Origin: Pseudomonas sp. UMAB-08
GTDB lineage: Bacteria; Pseudomonadota; Gammaproteobacteria; Pseudomonadales; Pseudomonadaceae
Length of the DNA: 64,000 nucleotides
Reading direction: 5' to 3'
Assembly: GCF_900095225.1 (NCBI RefSeq)
Contig: NZ_LT607425.1
Span: forward strand, 54,767 to 118,766
Shown piece after piece: positions 1-7,844 of this stretch (position 1 is the first letter of the stretch; every line of letters starts with the position of its first letter). The translations under genes and the position numbers were made by a program. The notes beneath the pieces are model-generated. The model saw only the letters and a list, made by a program, of their open reading frames with translations, was not told the origin of the DNA and did not search any database.

Positions 1-1024
1 CATGCCAGGCACAAATCGTGACCGGGCCGTAGGTCTCGGTCAGGCCGTAGACGTGCGTGACCTTGATGCCCATCTCTTCCACGGCGCCGATCACTTTGGC
101 TGGCGGCGCAGCGCCTGCGACCATGGCATTGACCGGATGATCGATGGCAGCCTTCGCCGACTCAGGCATGTTGACCAAGGCGTTGAGCACGATCGGTGCG
201 CCACAGAAGTGGGTGACCTGATGTTCGCGAATCAGGGTCAGAATCTTTTGCGGGTCGACGCGGCGCAAGAACACATGCACCCCGGCCATCGCGGTGATGG
301 TCCACGGGTAGCACCAGCCGTTGCAGTGAAACATCGGCAAGGTCCACAGATAAACCGGATGGTTACCCATGTTCCAGGTCATCTGGTTGCCCAGCGCGTT
401 CAGATAAGCGCCGCGATGGTGGTAGACCACGCCTTTCGGGTTACCGGTGGTGCCGGAGGTGTAGTTCAGCGAAATCGCCTGCCACTCGTCGTCCGGCCAT
501 TGCCAGGCGAACGCTGGATCGCCTTCGGCCAGCAGTGCTTCGTAATCGAGGTCGCTGACGGCCTGGCCTTCGCCATACTCCGGGTCATCGACGTCAATCA
601 CCAGCGGCGGGTGGTCCAGCATGCTGACCGCTGCGTGGATCACGTCATGGAACTCACGGTCAGTGATCAGCACCTTGGCCTCGCCGTGCTGGAGCATGAA
701 AGCAATCGCTTCGGCATCCAGGCGCACATTGAGCGGGTTGAGCACTGCGCCGATCATCGGCACGGCAAAGTGGGCCTCGAGCATGGCAGGGATGTTAGGC
801 AACATCAGTGCGACGGTGTCGTTCTTGCCAATACCGCGACCAGCCAGCGCCGAAGCCAAACGGCGACAGCGCGCATAGGTTTGCGCCCAGGTGCGGCGGA
901 TAGAACCGTGGATCACGGCAGGGTAGTCAGGGTAAACGCTGGCAGTGCGCTCAATAAAGCTGAGCGGCGACAAGGCAATATGATTGACAGCCTTAGGGGC
1001 TAGCCCTTGTTCAAAAATCGACAT
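1..1024 (-). CDS. Acyl-CoA synthetase (AMP-forming), N-terminal part, cut by window edge
   Basis: Reading the minus strand from the ATG at 1024 gives 341 codons with no stop, beginning MSIFEQGLAPKAVNH. The product is an ANL-superfamily adenylate-forming enzyme that would activate a fatty or other carboxylic acid to its CoA thioester through an acyl-adenylate. The ATP-binding P-loop YTSGTTGNPKG is present about 190 residues in, followed by a motif ending in the expected YGLTETYGP region near the edge. The C-terminal lid domain lies outside the window. It resembles the complete ligase at 60005-61687 but is a separate gene. Substrate chain length cannot be read from this fragment. A 313-bp gap separates it from the divergent chemoreceptor gene. 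Confidence 0.9.
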   Translation of the reverse strand, partial: MSIFEQGLAPKAVNHIALSPLSFIERTASVYPDYPAVIHGSIRRTWAQTYARCRRLASALAGRGIGKNDTVALMLPNIPAMLEAHFAVPMIGAVLNPLNVRLDAEAIAFMLQHGEAKVLITDREFHDVIHAAVSMLDHPPLVIDVDDPEYGEGQAVSDLDYEALLAEGDPAFAWQWPDDEWQAISLNYTSGTTGNPKGVVYHHRGAYLNALGNQMTWNMGNHPVYLWTLPMFHCNGWCYPWTITAMAGVHVFLRRVDPQKILTLIREHQVTHFCGAPIVLNALVNMPESAKAAIDHPVNAMVAGAAPPAKVIGAVEEMGIKVTHVYGLTETYGPVTICAWH

Positions 1025-1337
1025 GTAGAGGTACTCGGTGGCTGATTGTTAGCTCTTTAGGTGTGACCTTGCAGCATAGACTGCTGGGATCAACTTATGT
1101 CCGGCGTGTTTTATATAACAACTCTAGATAAATATGGAAGTAATACCTTAACAGTATAGTAAATGTACTATACGTAATTTGCGGGCCTGAAAATTGATCC
1201 CAAGCGCGCGCCGAGGCGGGCGTCTACGGTCCAGATATTGCTTCGATATCGACTCTGAAAATGGCGATCTGCCAGTTTTGCATAAGCACCCTCCATGACC
1301 ACAAGTGATGACAGGGTGCCCAGATGAGAGGTTGGAC
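1025..1337. other. Divergent intergenic region, acyl-CoA synthetase / chemoreceptor
   Basis: This 313-bp gap must hold the promoters of both divergent genes. It is AT-richer than its surroundings around 1100-1180. The clearest structure is a perfect 8-bp inverted repeat at 1154-1173, listed separately. A weaker inverted repeat (GATAT...ATATC) lies near 1232-1248. I see no convincing open reading frame. Confidence 0.6.
1154..1173. promoter_or_regulatory. Perfect inverted repeat, candidate operator
   Basis: GTATAGTA and TACTATAC are exact reverse complements separated by AATG. The size and symmetry fit a dimeric repressor site, for example of the TetR type, but the repeat does not match the PsrA-like GAAAC...GTTTC pattern and no regulator gene lies beside it. 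Its position between an acyl-CoA synthetase and a chemoreceptor allows control of either or both. Confidence 0.4.
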
Positions 1338-3395
1338 ATGCAGGCACTTTTGTCACCGGGGATTCGCCTGCTTGGGCGTTTTGGATTTGCTCGCAAGTTT
1401 CAGCTGCTTTTTTTACTGTTCATGCTGCCGTTGGTCGGCAGTCTGTGGATGATTGGTTCGGATTATCGCGACAAACTTGCTGTAATTTCGGGGGAAAGGG
1501 GGGGAGTTAGCCAGTTATTGGCGCTGGAAACGCTGGACGACCTGCTGACCGCTCAGCGTGACCGTGCAGCCCGCTGGAAGGCCGCCGACATTCTTCATGA
1601 TCCGACCCCTGCGGCACGCGAAGCCATGGGCGCGCTCGACGCAGCCAACCCCGGAATCGGACAGGCGCTAACGTTGATAGGTGCGCAATTGCACCGTGAC
1701 GGAGCGACGTCAGATACGCTAGACCGTTACCAGAAGCTACAAAGTGCGGCCACTGGACTGGATTCTGCGGCCCTGCGCACGGTTGGCTGGTGGCCGGACG
1801 GTTATGAGCGCTTTACGAGTGCCTTGAATGCGCTGCAAACCTTGCGCGAACAAATCGCTCAGGGCAGCGGGTTGATCCTCGACCCTTGGCTGGAAACCTA
1901 TTTGTTGATGCAGATGTCCACGCAGCAGGCGCCCGAGCTGATCGAGCGTGTCGGACGTCTGGCCAGCGTGGGCCAAACGTCGGTAGCGTCTGGTCAGTTC
2001 AGCTTGCAAAGTCGTTTGCAGATGCGTGATCTGCGCAGCCGGCTTGGCGATGCTCGCGAGCAATTGAATAAAACCGGGGTCTCCCTGGAAGCCAGGCTCT
2101 CGCCCGATCTGCAGCCGTGGGCCGATCAATACCGCAAGAGCCAACAGCGTCTGGACAGCGAGTTCAAGGTGCTTGATGACGGTCTGTTCGGTGGCAGCAT
2201 CAACCTTGATACCGGCAGTTTCGAACGTAGCGTCGATGCCTTGCTGGGTGATTTGATAGCGCTGCGCCACCAATCCCTGGTCTCGCTGGACAAGCGTCTT
2301 GCCTATTACCATGACCAGTCGGTGCGTCAATTTATCCCCGTGGCGACGATTCTGGGTTGCTTGCTGTTGGCGGCGCTTTACCTGTTTGTCTGTCTGCAGA
2401 CGTCGATCCGACGCAGTGCCAGCGGCATTACAATGCTGGCGCAGTCGTTACGCGACGGTAATCTGTGTGTACAGGTGCCGGTTGAAGGGCGCGATGAGCT
2501 GGCAGCGATCAGCACCGCACTCAACGCCGCCGTGGTGCAGTTACGCACAAGCCTGTTGGGCGTCGATCACGAAACGCTGCAGTTGAGTGGCGCGGTTCTG
2601 ACCCTCAACACCCAGTCCAACCGCACCCTCGATGAGGTCGAGGAGCAGCAGCAACAGATCAGTCAGATCGCCACGGCGGCAACGCAACTGGCCGCCACCT
2701 CTCAAGGCGTTGCGAAAAGTTGCGAGCAGGCGTCGACAAGCGCCCAGCACACTCGGCATGTGGCCGAAGAAAGTAGCCGTGACAGTCAACGAACCACGGC
2801 CAGTATTCAGCAACTCAACCTGCGCTTGAGCGACACCGCCGCAGCGCTGGGCAGGGTCAGCGAGCAGGGTCAGCAGATCCAGTCAGTAGTGGACGCGATA
2901 CGCGGCATTGCCGAGCAGACTAACTTGCTTGCGCTTAACGCGGCCATCGAGGCAGCGCGGGCGGGTGAGCAGGGCCGAGGGTTTGCCGTGGTTGCCGATG
3001 AAGTGCGTAGCCTGTCGCAACGCACGCAGGCGTCTACTGCGCAGATCGCGGGAACCGTGGACAGCCTGCGCAACACGGTGAGTCAGGCAGTGGACTTGAT
3101 GGCTGCTGCGTGTGGGCAGGCCGAGACCGATGCGGCTTCGGTGACCGGGTTGGGCCTGCGACTGGGAGAAATCGCCAGTGCCGTGCAGGGTGTGACCGAT
3201 ACCTTGGCGCAGATCGCCACCGCCGTAGAAGAGCAGGCTGCCACGGCTGACGAAGTGAGCGGCAATATCCAGCAGGTCGATCAGGCGGCAGGGCGCTTGC
3301 TGGACGGTGCGCGCGCAGTGAATCAAGCGGCCGATACGCTCAGCAAGGGCAGTCGAGCGCTGAGCGATAACACCGCACGTTTTCAATTGAGCTAA
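1338..3395 (+). CDS. Methyl-accepting chemotaxis protein
   Basis: This transmembrane chemoreceptor would signal through CheW/CheA to the flagellar motor or a related pathway. A start at 1338 (MQALLSPG) is preferred over 1305 because GAGAGG lies just upstream at the right spacing, giving 685 aa. A first membrane segment is near residues 21-40. A sensor region of roughly 290 residues follows that I cannot assign to a known ligand-binding family. A second membrane segment near 332-353 precedes a HAMP region. The cytoplasmic signalling hairpin includes EQTNLLALNAAIEAARAGEQ and GRGFAVVADEVR around residues 525-555. No CheR-docking pentapeptide is seen at the C terminus. It is transcribed alone and converges on the J-domain-like gene. 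Confidence 0.93.
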   Translation: MQALLSPGIRLLGRFGFARKFQLLFLLFMLPLVGSLWMIGSDYRDKLAVISGERGGVSQLLALETLDDLLTAQRDRAARWKAADILHDPTPAAREAMGALDAANPGIGQALTLIGAQLHRDGATSDTLDRYQKLQSAATGLDSAALRTVGWWPDGYERFTSALNALQTLREQIAQGSGLILDPWLETYLLMQMSTQQAPELIERVGRLASVGQTSVASGQFSLQSRLQMRDLRSRLGDAREQLNKTGVSLEARLSPDLQPWADQYRKSQQRLDSEFKVLDDGLFGGSINLDTGSFERSVDALLGDLIALRHQSLVSLDKRLAYYHDQSVRQFIPVATILGCLLLAALYLFVCLQTSIRRSASGITMLAQSLRDGNLCVQVPVEGRDELAAISTALNAAVVQLRTSLLGVDHETLQLSGAVLTLNTQSNRTLDEVEEQQQQISQIATAATQLAATSQGVAKSCEQASTSAQHTRHVAEESSRDSQRTTASIQQLNLRLSDTAAALGRVSEQGQQIQSVVDAIRGIAEQTNLLALNAAIEAARAGEQGRGFAVVADEVRSLSQRTQASTAQIAGTVDSLRNTVSQAVDLMAAACGQAETDAASVTGLGLRLGEIASAVQGVTDTLAQIATAVEEQAATADEVSGNIQQVDQAAGRLLDGARAVNQAADTLSKGSRALSDNTARFQLS

Positions 3396-3408
3396 AGGTT
3401 TGAAGCAT

Positions 3409-3437
3409 GCCCCGGTCGGCTCATCAGCGGCCCGGGG
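3409..3437. terminator. GC-rich hairpin between convergent genes
   Basis: The stem CCCCGG / CCGGGG lies between the stop of the chemoreceptor (3395) and the stop of the convergent gene (3447). There is no clear U tract, so it may act only as a weak or Rho-assisted end signal. Confidence 0.3.
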
Positions 3438-3446
3438 TCAATGTCA

Positions 3447-4556
3447 TCAGCGAATGAAGTCATCCGGCATCCCGCCAGATAAATAGGCTTCCATATCGAG
3501 CACATGACGTTGCTCTTTCAGCCAGCTCTTCAGGGCTCTCGGGTCTTCCAGCGCTTCACGCTGCTCCTTTAATGTCTGAATTTCAGTGCGCAATTCCCGA
3601 AGTTTTTTCGGGAATTTGCGTGTTACGTTGGCGGGCGTGATGTTATCGCCCGGTGGCAGATTGAACTGCCTCTTGAACGCCAGCGTCAGCTCGGACACTT
3701 CGTGCTGCAATTCATCGAGTTGATTGATCAGGACTCGGTTGTAGTGCTTGAGTTGGCCTTCAGCAATCGAGTTGATATGGCTATGGTCGATCTGTTCGAT
3801 CTCGAGTTGCAATTGCAGCAGAGCAAGCAGGTTGTTGTCGGTATAGGCCTGGTTGACCCGCTGCATCATCACGGTCTTGCGCTCTCGTTCGACAGCGTCG
3901 GTTTCGCGATCAGGGTGCAGCGCACTCACCAGTTTGCGGTAAATCTCGCGCACTGATCGGCTGGCGTTGGCGTGCTCTTCTTCCTCACGGATCTGTTGTG
4001 CGGATTTCTTGCGTGGCTTGGCGTTGCGCGTTCGCTGTTCCGCTTCCTCGGCCTGCTTTTCAAAAATATATTGAGTGATGTCCTCCAGCGAATCCAGATC
4101 GACGTCATCGTCCATCTTGAACCCGAACGTCTCTTCGAACGACGTCTTGAAATGCTCGGCCTCCTCAAGCCTGTCGGCGTCGAAGTGACTGCCCGCGTGC
4201 TTGTTGTAAATCGCCTTCAATGTTTCGTCATGTTCTCCGCCCATCAGGGAAGTGACCAGGCCGCAGATGATCTCTTGCAGGGTCTGCCGATCGTTTTTGC
4301 TGAGTTTTACTCGATCACTGGCATCGTCGAGGAAGTGCAGCATCTCGCTATCAAGCTGGTCAAACTCATCGAGCAACGGCTTGAAATCGGCGTTCCAGCG
4401 CTGCTGACAGCGAGAGGTCGTGTTTTGCCAGGCTTCCAGTAATTGACGTTGCGTTTCGATTTTCTTGAGCAAGGCGTTGAATTTCTTTTGCCCGGCCGAC
4501 AGGTGCGGCTTGCCTGCCTGTAAGGCGATGCTGAGTTTCGGCGCCTGCTGTGTCAT
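3447..4556 (-). CDS. J-domain-like protein (DnaJ-type co-chaperone domain), coiled-coil rich
   Basis: The protein is 369 aa, charged, Q/E/K-rich and predicted largely helical, with no signal peptide or membrane segment. Around residues 195-250 it contains VREIYRKLVSALHPDRE followed by MMQRVNQAY, which has the HPD tripeptide and flanking helices of a J domain. That domain stimulates the ATPase of a DnaK-type Hsp70. Unlike classical DnaJ it has no Gly/Phe linker or zinc fingers, and the J domain is internal, flanked by long helices. The start at 4556 (MTQQAPKLS) is preceded by GGGACTCCCATG-like spacing with an acceptable RBS. Client and function are unknown. Confidence 0.75.
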   Translation of the reverse strand: MTQQAPKLSIALQAGKPHLSAGQKKFNALLKKIETQRQLLEAWQNTTSRCQQRWNADFKPLLDEFDQLDSEMLHFLDDASDRVKLSKNDRQTLQEIICGLVTSLMGGEHDETLKAIYNKHAGSHFDADRLEEAEHFKTSFEETFGFKMDDDVDLDSLEDITQYIFEKQAEEAEQRTRNAKPRKKSAQQIREEEEHANASRSVREIYRKLVSALHPDRETDAVERERKTVMMQRVNQAYTDNNLLALLQLQLEIEQIDHSHINSIAEGQLKHYNRVLINQLDELQHEVSELTLAFKRQFNLPPGDNITPANVTRKFPKKLRELRTEIQTLKEQREALEDPRALKSWLKEQRHVLDMEAYLSGGMPDDFIR

Positions 4557-4764
4557 GGGAGTCCCGCTGAGTTTGAAAATAGGGGCATTTTAAGGGGTGG
4601 ACGACAGTTTTTGTAATCGCCTGCGGAATGTGCGGGAGATCACCCGCAGGTACAGACCGCAGTTGAGGCTCCACGCCGTGGAAAATGTGCTCAGGTGCAC
4701 TAGCGATCATTCATGTTGGCAGCGACGCAGCTACGCTCAGACAGTGCATTACGGGCCTTGGGCT

Positions 4765-7449
4765 ATGAGCATGAAAATTCATCAGCTGTCGGTCGCTGAC
4801 GCCTTGGCCAGCGTGCAAGCCACTGAACAGGGGCTTTCTCCGGCTCAGGTTCAGCGCCGTCAGCGCGAGTTCGGCCTCAACCGAATGGCCCACGCTCGAC
4901 GCCGCAGCTGGTTGCGGGCGTTGCTGAAGGAGTTTGTGCATTTTTTCTCGATTGTGTTGTGGCTGGCGGCGTTGCTGGCGTTCATTGCTGAGTGGAAGTC
5001 TCCGGGGCAAGGCATGGCTCGCCTCGGTTATGCCCTCATCGCGGTCATTCTGGTCAGCGGTCTGTTCTCATTCTGGCAGGAGTATCGGATCGGGAAAGCG
5101 CTGTCTGCCCTGCGCAGATTACTGCCGCAGCAGGCTCATGTGCTGCGCGATGGTTCGGTACTGCGGGTCGCGACCGAGGCGCTGGTGCCCGGCGATATCG
5201 TACTGTTCGCCGAGGGTGACCGGGTGCCGGCGGATTGCCGGGTGATCGAGGCGTTCTCACTGCAGGTCAATAACGCGCCCCTGACCGGCGAGTCGACGGC
5301 CGAAGCCCGTGACGCCCAACCCAGTGGTGCCGAGGACTGGCTATACGCGGGCAATATCGTGCTGACGGGCACTGCGATCATGTCGGGCAAGGGCCGCGGC
5401 GTGGTCTTTGCCACGGGCATGCATACCGAGTTCGGGCGCATCGCCCATTTGACCCAGGCCAGCGGTGCTGAAACCTCGCCACTGCGACGCGAGGTTGCCC
5501 ACCTGAGTCGCAGTATTCTGATACTGGCGCTTGGGATCGGCGTGATCTTTTTCTGCCTGGGGATGTTGCTGGGCATGCCCTTCTGGAGTGATTTCATTTT
5601 CACCATTGGCCTGATCGTCGCAATGGTGCCGGAAGGTTTGTTGCCGACCCTGACGTTGTCGTTGGTTCTGGCCACCCAGCGCATGGCGAGGCGGCAGGTG
5701 CTGATTCGTCATCTTCCGTCCGTCGAGGCGTTGGGCTCGACGACGGTGATCTGCACCGATAAGACCGGCACCCTCACCCAAAATCGGATGACGGTGACCG
5801 CGCTTTGGCTGGATGGCAGTCTGTATGGCGACCTTGAGCAAGGCTTGCCCGTCGGCATTGCGCAGGCCAATGCGCCGTTTTTTCAGGTGGCCGGGTTGTG
5901 CCACGATCTGCAGCAAACCGGCTCCTGTGAATCATTGGCCTACCTGGGTGACCCGATGGAGCAGGCGATGCTCCAGTTGGTGAACCGTATCGCGCCTCAG
6001 ACGTGTCCGTTAGCACGCTTGCATGAGCTGCCGTTCAATGCGGAGCGCATGCGTATGTCGGTGGTGTACGCGATGGAAGGCGGGTCTCGACTGTTGTGCA
6101 AGGGCGCGCTGGAAAAGGTATTGCCGCTGTGCACCGGGCAATGGCGCGATGGTGTGGTCACGCCGCTCTCGGACGAATCTCGAGCCCTGACCCTGGCGGC
6201 GCAGACGTCGATGGCCGACCGTGGCTTGCGGGTCCTGGCCCTGGCGTGGCGCGACGTGGCAGCGGGGCAGGTGCCTGGCGAGCAGGCGCTGGTCCTCGCG
6301 GGGCTGGTCGGGTTGCAGGATCCGCCCCGACCAGAGGTGCCGGGGGCGATTAGCGCCTGTCAGGCGGCAGGCATCAAAGTGATCATGGTCACGGGAGATA
6401 ACCCGCACACGGCGCTGGCAATCGCGCGCGAGATTGGCTTGGTACGCTCGGATGCGCCGCAGGTGCTCACCGGCGCACAGCTTTTGCAGTTGTCCGATGC
6501 GCAGTTGCAACTGGCGCTGGACGCCGCCGAAATCATTTGTGCACGCATCGCGCCAGAGCAGAAGCTGCGGATCGTCGAAACGCTCAAGCGCAAAGGCGAG
6601 ATCGTTGCCGTGACCGGTGATGGGGTGAATGACGCACCGGCCCTCAAGAGCGCCCATGTCGGTATTGCGATGGGGTTGTCGGGCACCGATGTGGCCCGCG
6701 AGGTGGCCGACATGGTGCTGCTGGATGACAATTTCGCCAGCATCGTCAATGCCGTCGAAGAGGGGCGGGCGGTGTTCGACAACATCCGCAAGTTTCTCAC
6801 CTACATCCTGGCGCACAACATGGCGGAGCTGATTCCCTATCTCGGCTTTGTGCTGGTCAAGCTGCCGCTGGCGATCACGCCCTTGCAAATGCTTGCCATC
6901 GACATGGGCACCGACACCCTGACCGCGCTCGGCCTCGGGGTGGAGCGACCAGACCCGCAGGTCATGCAGCGCCCGCCGCGTCCTCCGAGAGAACGCTTGT
7001 TCAACCTGGGGGTTGCCCTGCGTGGCTATGTGGCGTTGGGCTTGTTTGAAGCGTTTGCAACCGTGTCGACGTTCATCGTTGTCCTGCACCGTGGTGGCTG
7101 GAGGTTCGGCGACACAGTGGCTTTTTCCGATCCGCTTTATCACCAGGCAACCACCGGCAGCCTGGCGGCCATTGTGGTACTTCAGGTGGTCAACGTCTTT
7201 CTCTGTCGAAGTGCGACCCGCTCGGTTTTCGACACGGGGTTGCGCGGCAATCCCCTGATTCTTTGGGGCGTGGTGCTGGAAATCGTCTTGATCCTGTTTT
7301 TTACTTACAACAGTTGGGGCAATGCGCTCTTGGGTACCGCGCCACTGCCGTTCGAAGTGTGGCTGTTCCTGTTGCCGTTCGCCCTGCTGCTGATTGGGCT
7401 GGAGGAGGCGCGCAAGGCGCTTGTCAGGCGCCGATGCGCCGGTCCATGA
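4765..7449 (+). CDS. P-type cation-transporting ATPase (P2-type)
   Basis: This inner-membrane ATP-driven cation pump has the P2 (Ca2+- or Na+/K+-like) organisation. The start at 4765 (MSMKIHQLSV) gives 894 aa and places the N-terminal cation-ATPase domain first; an alternative ATG lies at 4771. The actuator motif LTGES is near residue 173. The membrane motif PEGLLP in segment M4 is a cation-coordinating sequence of P2 pumps. The phosphorylated Asp is in DKTGTLTQNRMTV at residue 332. The hinge TGDGVNDAP is at 617-625. About six C-terminal membrane segments follow. Heavy-metal binding domains (CXXC) and the CPC motif are absent, so it is not a copper or zinc P1B pump. The ion cannot be fixed from sequence. 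The gene appears monocistronic. Confidence 0.9.
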   Translation: MSMKIHQLSVADALASVQATEQGLSPAQVQRRQREFGLNRMAHARRRSWLRALLKEFVHFFSIVLWLAALLAFIAEWKSPGQGMARLGYALIAVILVSGLFSFWQEYRIGKALSALRRLLPQQAHVLRDGSVLRVATEALVPGDIVLFAEGDRVPADCRVIEAFSLQVNNAPLTGESTAEARDAQPSGAEDWLYAGNIVLTGTAIMSGKGRGVVFATGMHTEFGRIAHLTQASGAETSPLRREVAHLSRSILILALGIGVIFFCLGMLLGMPFWSDFIFTIGLIVAMVPEGLLPTLTLSLVLATQRMARRQVLIRHLPSVEALGSTTVICTDKTGTLTQNRMTVTALWLDGSLYGDLEQGLPVGIAQANAPFFQVAGLCHDLQQTGSCESLAYLGDPMEQAMLQLVNRIAPQTCPLARLHELPFNAERMRMSVVYAMEGGSRLLCKGALEKVLPLCTGQWRDGVVTPLSDESRALTLAAQTSMADRGLRVLALAWRDVAAGQVPGEQALVLAGLVGLQDPPRPEVPGAISACQAAGIKVIMVTGDNPHTALAIAREIGLVRSDAPQVLTGAQLLQLSDAQLQLALDAAEIICARIAPEQKLRIVETLKRKGEIVAVTGDGVNDAPALKSAHVGIAMGLSGTDVAREVADMVLLDDNFASIVNAVEEGRAVFDNIRKFLTYILAHNMAELIPYLGFVLVKLPLAITPLQMLAIDMGTDTLTALGLGVERPDPQVMQRPPRPPRERLFNLGVALRGYVALGLFEAFATVSTFIVVLHRGGWRFGDTVAFSDPLYHQATTGSLAAIVVLQVVNVFLCRSATRSVFDTGLRGNPLILWGVVLEIVLILFFTYNSWGNALLGTAPLPFEVWLFLLPFALLLIGLEEARKALVRRRCAGP

Positions 7450-7570
7450 ACACGTGTCACTTCAACCGGAGGAATTTTCTGAGTATTTGCCGTTGGCATG
7501 ATCCTGATCATGGAACCCAAGCGGATGGCTTTGGATAATTGTCAGGACACTACTTCAATTAGGAGCTTTT

Positions 7571-7789
7571 ATGTTTCCAGAATACCGTGACCTGATTACT
7601 CGTCTTAAAGCTGAAGATAAGCACTTTTCACGTCTTTTCGATGAACATAATCAGCTGGATCAGCGCATCAAGAACATCGAGGCACGCATCGAATCGGGCA
7701 CTGAGCTTGAAACCGAAAATCTGAAAAAAGAAAAGCTGACCCTGAAAGACCAGCTTTACGTGATTCTCAAGAAAGCTGAGACCGTATAG
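7571..7789 (+). CDS. YdcH / DUF465 family small protein
   Basis: This 72-aa protein has the typical DUF465 pattern, a short helical hairpin starting MFPEYRDLITRLK and containing the conserved HFSRLFDEHNQLDQRI stretch. AGGAG precedes the ATG by a few bases. Members are abundant small soluble proteins of unknown biochemical role in proteobacteria. The gene stands alone and converges on the cyclic-di-GMP enzyme gene. Confidence 0.9.
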   Translation: MFPEYRDLITRLKAEDKHFSRLFDEHNQLDQRIKNIEARIESGTELETENLKKEKLTLKDQLYVILKKAETV

Positions 7790-7844
7790 TTCTCAAGTCA
7801 GGGATGTTTGTAGATTCAAGGTTAACCTGGCGTGTCCGGATTTC

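Noticed and set aside
6010..7143. A 377-codon minus-strand frame opposite the P-type ATPase gene
   Set aside because: It lies fully inside the ATPase gene and has an Arg/Gln/His-rich sequence without motifs, typical of an antisense shadow in GC-rich DNA.
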